Shown: positions 14,032 to 17,883 of the stretch, one piece after another
How the letters are laid out: the number at the start of each line of letters is the position of its first letter
Position numbering within the stretch: position 1 is the first letter of the stretch
From: JAISFI01 sp031553775
Lineage (GTDB): Bacteria > Bacteroidota > Bacteroidia > Bacteroidales > Azobacteroidaceae
Reading direction: 5' to 3'
DNA: 17,883 nt
Assembly: GCA_031553775.1 (NCBI GenBank)
Contig: JAVBLA010000049.1
Location: 1 to 17,883, forward strand
Notes under the pieces: generated by a model
What the model saw: the letters and a program-made list of their open reading frames with translations, nothing else
Databases searched by the model: none
What the model was told of the DNA's origin: nothing
Position numbers and translations under genes: made by a program

Positions 14032-15552
14032 TTATTCACTTAAATCAATGGCATAAAATTTGGTTCTGCCATTGGGATAAAATCCTTTAATAAATAACGC
14101 TTTATCGTCGGTAGATGTTCTGAGAATATCTTCTACCAGTTTTTCAAACATTTCGGGACTTGTAATTTTCTGGTCATTTACCGTCATGATAATATATCCC
14201 TTGTTAATGCCGTTATCCCTGAATTTACCTGCAGTGATGCCGGAGACTTCTATTCCGTAGCTGACGCCATATTTCTTTTTGGCTTCATCGGTCAACGATT
14301 TGAATGCAGCTCCCAGTAATTCTACGGCGGGAGTATTTTTCACCACATCGGTATTTCCCTGTCTGTTTTTCAGGTCGACTGTAAATACTTTTTTATCGTT
14401 TCCGCGTTGTATTGCTACTTTTACTTTGTCTCCCGGACGGTAACGGCTTACCTGTTCCTGTAATTCGCTGACACTTCTCACTTTAGCGTCATTGATGGCA
14501 GTAATCACGTCACCCTTTTCAATTCCGGCTTCTTTAGCAGAGCTTCTTTCCGCAAAATCTGCCACATAAGCTCCTTCGGATACTTTCAATTTCTCGGCCA
14601 CATCCGGACTCGCTTCTTTCAAAGCGGCAATATTTTGTATAGAGACGCCCAGAATAGCCCGTTGTACGGTACCGTATTGCTTAATATCTGCAGCTACTTT
14701 ACTTACAATACTGATAGGAACGGCAAATGAATAGCCGGCAAAATTACCTGTTTCCGAATAAATAGCGGTATTGATACCTACCAGTTCTCCTTTGGTATTG
14801 ACCAATGCACCTCCACTGTTTCCCGGATTTACAGCGGCATCGGTCTGGATAAACGATTCGATTTTCATAGCCGGCTGATTTCCGGAACTTGGAAAAACAT
14901 TTCCTCTTCCTTTTGCGCTGACAATCCCGGCAGTTACCGTAGAGGTAAGATTGAACGGATTACCTACTGCCAATACCCATTCTCCCACCTTTAGTTTATC
15001 TGAATCACCGAATGGAATTACCGGAAGATCTTTTGCATCGATCTTAATCAGTGCGATATCGGTTTCCGGATCTGTTCCGATCAGTTTGGCAGTATATGTC
15101 TTATTGTCATTCAGTGTGACAGAAATGTCATCAGCACCATCAACTACGTGGTTATTCGTGACAATATATCCATCTGTAGAAATGATCACTCCAGATCCGA
15201 ATCCGGTGCGGGGTTGTGGTTCCGGGCGTTGGAATCCACCACTCCCAGGACCAAAAAAGTATTCAAAAGGATCTATATACCGGCGATTTCCTGAAGCAGA
15301 AGCAACAGCTTTAGCGGTAGATTTGATATGCACTACGGCATGCACACTGTTTTCTGCAGCCACGGTAAAATCTGTTGTTTCGGCAGCAGAACCGTTTAGC
15401 ATCGCATAGCTGACCGGTTGGTTAAATACTTGATTGGATGATCCATATCCTCCGTTTTTCTTGTTCATATAAGAATATGTTCCCACAGCAATTCCGGCAC
15501 TAAGAATACCGGTAAAGGCTAAAGCCAACACTATTTTCCAATTGTTCTTCAT
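14032..15552 (-). CDS. htrA: periplasmic serine protease HtrA/DegP
   Basis: 506 residues. It degrades or refolds damaged envelope proteins. N-terminal MKNNWKIVLALAFTGILSAG is a signal peptide or anchor. The trypsin-like domain holds the full triad His135 (TNNHVVDGA), Asp165 (ETDIALIK) and Ser246 (NPGNSGGAL). PDZ1 lies at about 285-375 and a more divergent PDZ2 at about 400-485. The frame is open 18 codons further upstream to an ATG at 15604-15606. I prefer 15552 because the signal peptide starts there and because a -7 element (15608-15615) would put the mRNA start within the longer version. The 232-base spacer before it contains phased GTTAAR repeats, so this gene may have its own stress regulator. 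It is probably monocistronic. Confidence 0.95.
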   Translation of the reverse strand: MKNNWKIVLALAFTGILSAGIAVGTYSYMNKKNGGYGSSNQVFNQPVSYAMLNGSAAETTDFTVAAENSVHAVVHIKSTAKAVASASGNRRYIDPFEYFFGPGSGGFQRPEPQPRTGFGSGVIISTDGYIVTNNHVVDGADDISVTLNDNKTYTAKLIGTDPETDIALIKIDAKDLPVIPFGDSDKLKVGEWVLAVGNPFNLTSTVTAGIVSAKGRGNVFPSSGNQPAMKIESFIQTDAAVNPGNSGGALVNTKGELVGINTAIYSETGNFAGYSFAVPISIVSKVAADIKQYGTVQRAILGVSIQNIAALKEASPDVAEKLKVSEGAYVADFAERSSAKEAGIEKGDVITAINDAKVRSVSELQEQVSRYRPGDKVKVAIQRGNDKKVFTVDLKNRQGNTDVVKNTPAVELLGAAFKSLTDEAKKKYGVSYGIEVSGITAGKFRDNGINKGYIIMTVNDQKITSPEMFEKLVEDILRTSTDDKALFIKGFYPNGRTKFYAIDLSE

Positions 15553-15607
15553 ATCATTTAATTTTAAAATGGTTATGTTCTGTATTTGTTTCAAATTATA
15601 CTTCAAG

Positions 15608-15615
15608 CAAAATTA
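15608..15615 (-). promoter_or_regulatory. -7 promoter element of htrA
   Basis: The minus strand reads TAATTTTG then CTTG, an exact TAnnTTTG match 55 bases before the preferred ATG. No TTTG sits at 19-21 bases upstream; one at 15630-15633 is 14 away. A poor -33 box would fit an activator-dependent promoter. Confidence 0.5.
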
Positions 15616-15654
15616 TAACAAATAACGTGCAAAAATTCCCTTTGTTATCGCGAT

Positions 15655-15731
15655 TTTAACACTTTTAACCGAGAAAACGAAGCCTTAACCAGACTTAACA
15701 GCTTGGCAGGGGGAATTAGGAAATTGTTAAC
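15655..15731 (-). repeat. phased GTTAAR direct repeats upstream of htrA
   Basis: On the minus strand the hexamer occurs as GTTAAG (15694-15699), GTTAAG (15684-15689), GTTAAA (15664-15669) and GTTAAA (15655-15660), with the palindromic GTTAAC at 15726-15731. Start-to-start distances are 10, 20 and 9 bases, plus 32 to the outer site, so all face about the same side of the helix. The array ends 40 bases upstream of the htrA -7 box, the position of an activator site. Confidence 0.5.
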
Positions 15732-15768
15732 AAATGGAGGATGGATTCCTATTCAGTCCTTTTGTCAG

Positions 15769-15782
15769 GTTTTTTTAAAAAC
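15769..15782. terminator. weak AT hairpin after the GH97 stop
   Basis: GTTTTTTTAAAAAC can fold into a short A-T stem directly after the GH97 stop codon. It has almost no loop and no GC, so its role as a terminator is doubtful. No better candidate is seen in the spacer. Confidence 0.2.
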
Positions 15783-15784
15783 TA

Positions 15785-17818
15785 TTATTCCGGAATCAGT
15801 ATCGCCGCCCATCCTCCACCCGGAGCCATCTGAATCCGGATTTTTTGATTTTTGGAAGAAATAACGGATTGCTCTATTTTGAAATCTGCAGGATACCGGT
15901 CTGCATTGATACCATCTTTTAATATTTCAATCTTATAGCGGCTATTATCCAGGAAATCGAGTGAAATTTCAAATGTACGGGGAGTCCAATCTGTCATAGC
16001 TCCGATATACCATTGGTTGCCGTATTTCCGGGCCATTACCAGGTATTCTCCGATTTTACCTTCCAGGGGAACTGTTTGATCCCAGACTGTAGGAAATTTT
16101 GAAATAAACCTAGTGAAATCAGGTGTTTTTTTATAATTGGAGGGGTTATCGGCCAGCATTTGCAGTGGGCTATCATAGAGTACATACATAGCCGCCTGGT
16201 GTGCTCTGGTGCCCTGACTCATAGGTTCTCTGTAAACAGGATAAAACCCTTCTTGCGATGCATTTTTAGTAGCTCCAGGGGTATAATCCATTGGTCCGGA
16301 TACCATTCTGGTAAAAGGGAGTATCAGATCATGTTCAGGAGTGATATCGGTACTCCATTTATCATTTTCTAATCCTGCTACTCCTTCGTAACTAATAACA
16401 TTGGGGTATTTGCGATTCAGCCCAGCGGGTTTATATGCTCCATGGTAATCTACCAGCAACTTTCTGTCATAACATGCTTTAGCTACCCTTTCATAGTAGT
16501 TGACCATGTACTGGTCGGCTCTTTGCATGAAATCGACTTTGATTCCCTTTACACCCCAGCGGGAATAAATATCCAATGTTCCTTCAATATCCTTGTCTAA
16601 AGGCAGCCAGAGAGCCCAAAGTATCACATCTACATTTTTTGCTTTTCCGTAGCTTACCAAAGCGGGTATATCTATTTCAGGGTTCGGCTCTTTAATGTTG
16701 GTAGTAGACAATGACCATCCTTCATCCAGGATGATATAATCCAACCCATATTCCGAAGCAAAATCAATATAGTATTTATAGGTTTCCGTATTGATTCCAG
16801 ATCGGAAATCAACACCATAGATATTATTGGCATTCCACCAGTCCCACGCTACCTTCCCCGGTTTGATCCAGGATGCATCTTTTCCTTGTTCTGCTTTGAA
16901 AGGAGATGAGAGCTGATAAACCAGTTCATTGTTCAACAATCCCTTATCATCGGAAGCTATCGCTATTATTCTCCAGGGGTAGGTTCTTTGGCCTGTTGTT
17001 TCTGCAATATAAGGTGCTTTTTCTTTAAACAACTCTACACGGTCGGTTTTTGGTTTCAGTTCGGTTTTCAGTACGACCGGAGGGAACTTGCCTGTCAGTA
17101 AAGAGGATGCTGATCCCCAAAGGAATAGATTCGGGTAGTTATATAAGTCGGCTTCTTCAATAACCATCTTTTTTCCCGAAGGAGTTGATAAATACAACGG
17201 AAGATATGCATAACGGGTGTTTCCCAATTCCGATAGTTTTGCTTTTTCAAAAACTGCCTCAAAATGGGAATAATAATCCGGAGCATCTCCTTTCGGCCAG
17301 TATGCAAGACAATCTTCAGCCGTATTGAACTCAACGGTTTCATTCGTTACCCGGATATTATTTTTTATTTCTGTTTCGATCCGGTATGTTACACCATTGT
17401 TGTAGGCACGGAAGCACACCGCATATCCTTCATTGAAATACAGAACCATTTCATTGTAAAAATCCCGGATTTGACTGTTTTTGACAGGTACTAAAACCTC
17501 AATAACCTTGTCTGAGGATCTATTTACTATTTTTTTAACGGCAGATAAATTACCGAATGCAGATTTGGAACCTTCAATTTCCATTCCAATCCTGCTGGGA
17601 AGTAATAATTTTTCTCCCTGAAAACTCACAGACCAGGTTAAGGGAAGTTTACTATCTGCAGAAATAATAACAGATATCTGTTTATCCGGAGAGTGCAGAG
17701 TGTATTCTTTTGCTGATACAGATGATATATAGACAAATAAAAACAGATAAAAAAGAATGAACTTCAAGGATAAAAGAATAGTTTGGGCTTCCTGTTTAAT
17801 ACAACATAAATTTTTCAT
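15785..17818 (-). CDS. secreted GH97 glycosidase, retaining (alpha-galactosidase-like) type
   Basis: 677 residues, the usual GH97 length. Residues 1-36 are a long signal peptide ending VSA/KEY. An N-terminal beta-sandwich (about 37-310) with LHSPDKQISVII precedes the (beta/alpha)8 barrel (about 315-590, with KVAWDWWNANNIYGVDF and YIILDEGW) and a C-terminal beta domain ending MAPGGGWAAILI. GH97 contains inverting alpha-glucosidases like SusB and retaining alpha-galactosidases. Here Asp429 in GIKVDFM sits where the retaining nucleophile lies, and Glu484 in GVAGLEND lies 55 residues later, the spacing I recall for the acid/base. The Glu used as base by SusB appears replaced within DYHGAYK. This supports the retaining type. 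Substrate is inferred, not shown. No partner PUL genes are visible. Confidence 0.93.
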   Translation of the reverse strand: MKNLCCIKQEAQTILLSLKFILFYLFLFVYISSVSAKEYTLHSPDKQISVIISADSKLPLTWSVSFQGEKLLLPSRIGMEIEGSKSAFGNLSAVKKIVNRSSDKVIEVLVPVKNSQIRDFYNEMVLYFNEGYAVCFRAYNNGVTYRIETEIKNNIRVTNETVEFNTAEDCLAYWPKGDAPDYYSHFEAVFEKAKLSELGNTRYAYLPLYLSTPSGKKMVIEEADLYNYPNLFLWGSASSLLTGKFPPVVLKTELKPKTDRVELFKEKAPYIAETTGQRTYPWRIIAIASDDKGLLNNELVYQLSSPFKAEQGKDASWIKPGKVAWDWWNANNIYGVDFRSGINTETYKYYIDFASEYGLDYIILDEGWSLSTTNIKEPNPEIDIPALVSYGKAKNVDVILWALWLPLDKDIEGTLDIYSRWGVKGIKVDFMQRADQYMVNYYERVAKACYDRKLLVDYHGAYKPAGLNRKYPNVISYEGVAGLENDKWSTDITPEHDLILPFTRMVSGPMDYTPGATKNASQEGFYPVYREPMSQGTRAHQAAMYVLYDSPLQMLADNPSNYKKTPDFTRFISKFPTVWDQTVPLEGKIGEYLVMARKYGNQWYIGAMTDWTPRTFEISLDFLDNSRYKIEILKDGINADRYPADFKIEQSVISSKNQKIRIQMAPGGGWAAILIPE

Positions 17819-17856
17819 GGCCTCTATAATATTTATTGTTTTAAAATTTCAGGTCC

Positions 17857-17864
17857 TAAAGTTA
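17857..17864 (-). promoter_or_regulatory. possible -7 element of the GH97 gene
   Basis: The minus strand reads TAACTTTA, one base off TAnnTTTG, 38 bases before the ATG. The window ends 19 bases further on, so the -33 region cannot be judged. Confidence 0.3.
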
Positions 17865-17883
17865 CAATATTTTGTGGAAAAAT

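Noticed and set aside
15553..15606. 18-codon N-terminal extension of htrA
   Set aside because: It precedes a normal signal peptide, and the -7 element would place the mRNA start inside it, so the shorter start is preferred.
8397..17818. A polysaccharide utilisation locus formed by HTCS and GH97
   Set aside because: No SusC, SusD or other glycosidase lies between them; rpoD and htrA do. Calling this a PUL is not supported.

Overview
The window looks like chromosomal DNA of a Bacteroidota member, most likely order Bacteroidales. The evidence is a FeoA-FeoB fusion followed by a small Cys-rich FeoB-associated protein, a 286-residue primary sigma factor without region 1.1, a giant hybrid two-component system (HTCS), a GH97 glycosidase, intergenic -7 elements of the Bacteroidetes type (TAnnTTTG), and the lack of purine-rich Shine-Dalgarno sites. 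The genus cannot be fixed from the sequence. There are no tRNA or rRNA genes, CRISPR arrays, insertion sequences or phage genes, and no gene-free stretch longer than 300 bases.

Layout. (1) Positions 1-883, minus strand: an uncharacterised acidic protein whose stop overlaps the start of a GtrA-like membrane protein cut by the window edge. (2) 1027-3623, plus strand: ferrous iron uptake operon feoAB plus a 47-residue FeoB-associated protein that overlaps its 3' end. (3) 3642-6702, minus strand: grpE, dnaJ and a UDP-glucose 6-dehydrogenase gene (ugd); dnaJ and ugd share an ATGA stop/start overlap, so a chaperone operon appears translationally coupled to a nucleotide-sugar gene. (4) 6871-8277, plus strand: a secreted PDZ-DUF4136-PDZ protein with a near-perfect promoter, divergent from grpE. 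(5) 8278-8396: a convergent spacer with two stacked hairpins. (6) 8397-12755, minus strand: a 1452-residue HTCS regulator. (7) 12756-13052: a spacer with a plus-strand -7 element and a strong terminator about 115 nt apart, a small-RNA candidate. (8) 13053-13913, minus strand: rpoD. (9) 14032-15552, minus strand: a periplasmic HtrA/DegP protease, preceded by an unusual array of phased GTTAAR repeats. (10) 15785-17818, minus strand: a secreted GH97 glycosidase with the residues of the retaining (alpha-galactosidase-like) subgroup.

Most of the window is core physiology: iron uptake, the DnaK cochaperones, the primary sigma factor and envelope proteolysis. Two accessory carbohydrate genes (HTCS and GH97) flank rpoD and htrA without any SusC/SusD pair in view. 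I see no obvious new multi-gene system. The most novel signals are regulatory: the phased direct repeats upstream of htrA, the candidate sRNA beside rpoD, and paired elements in the grpE/PDZ divergent promoter. The PDZ-DUF4136-PDZ architecture is the least characterised protein with recognisable domains.
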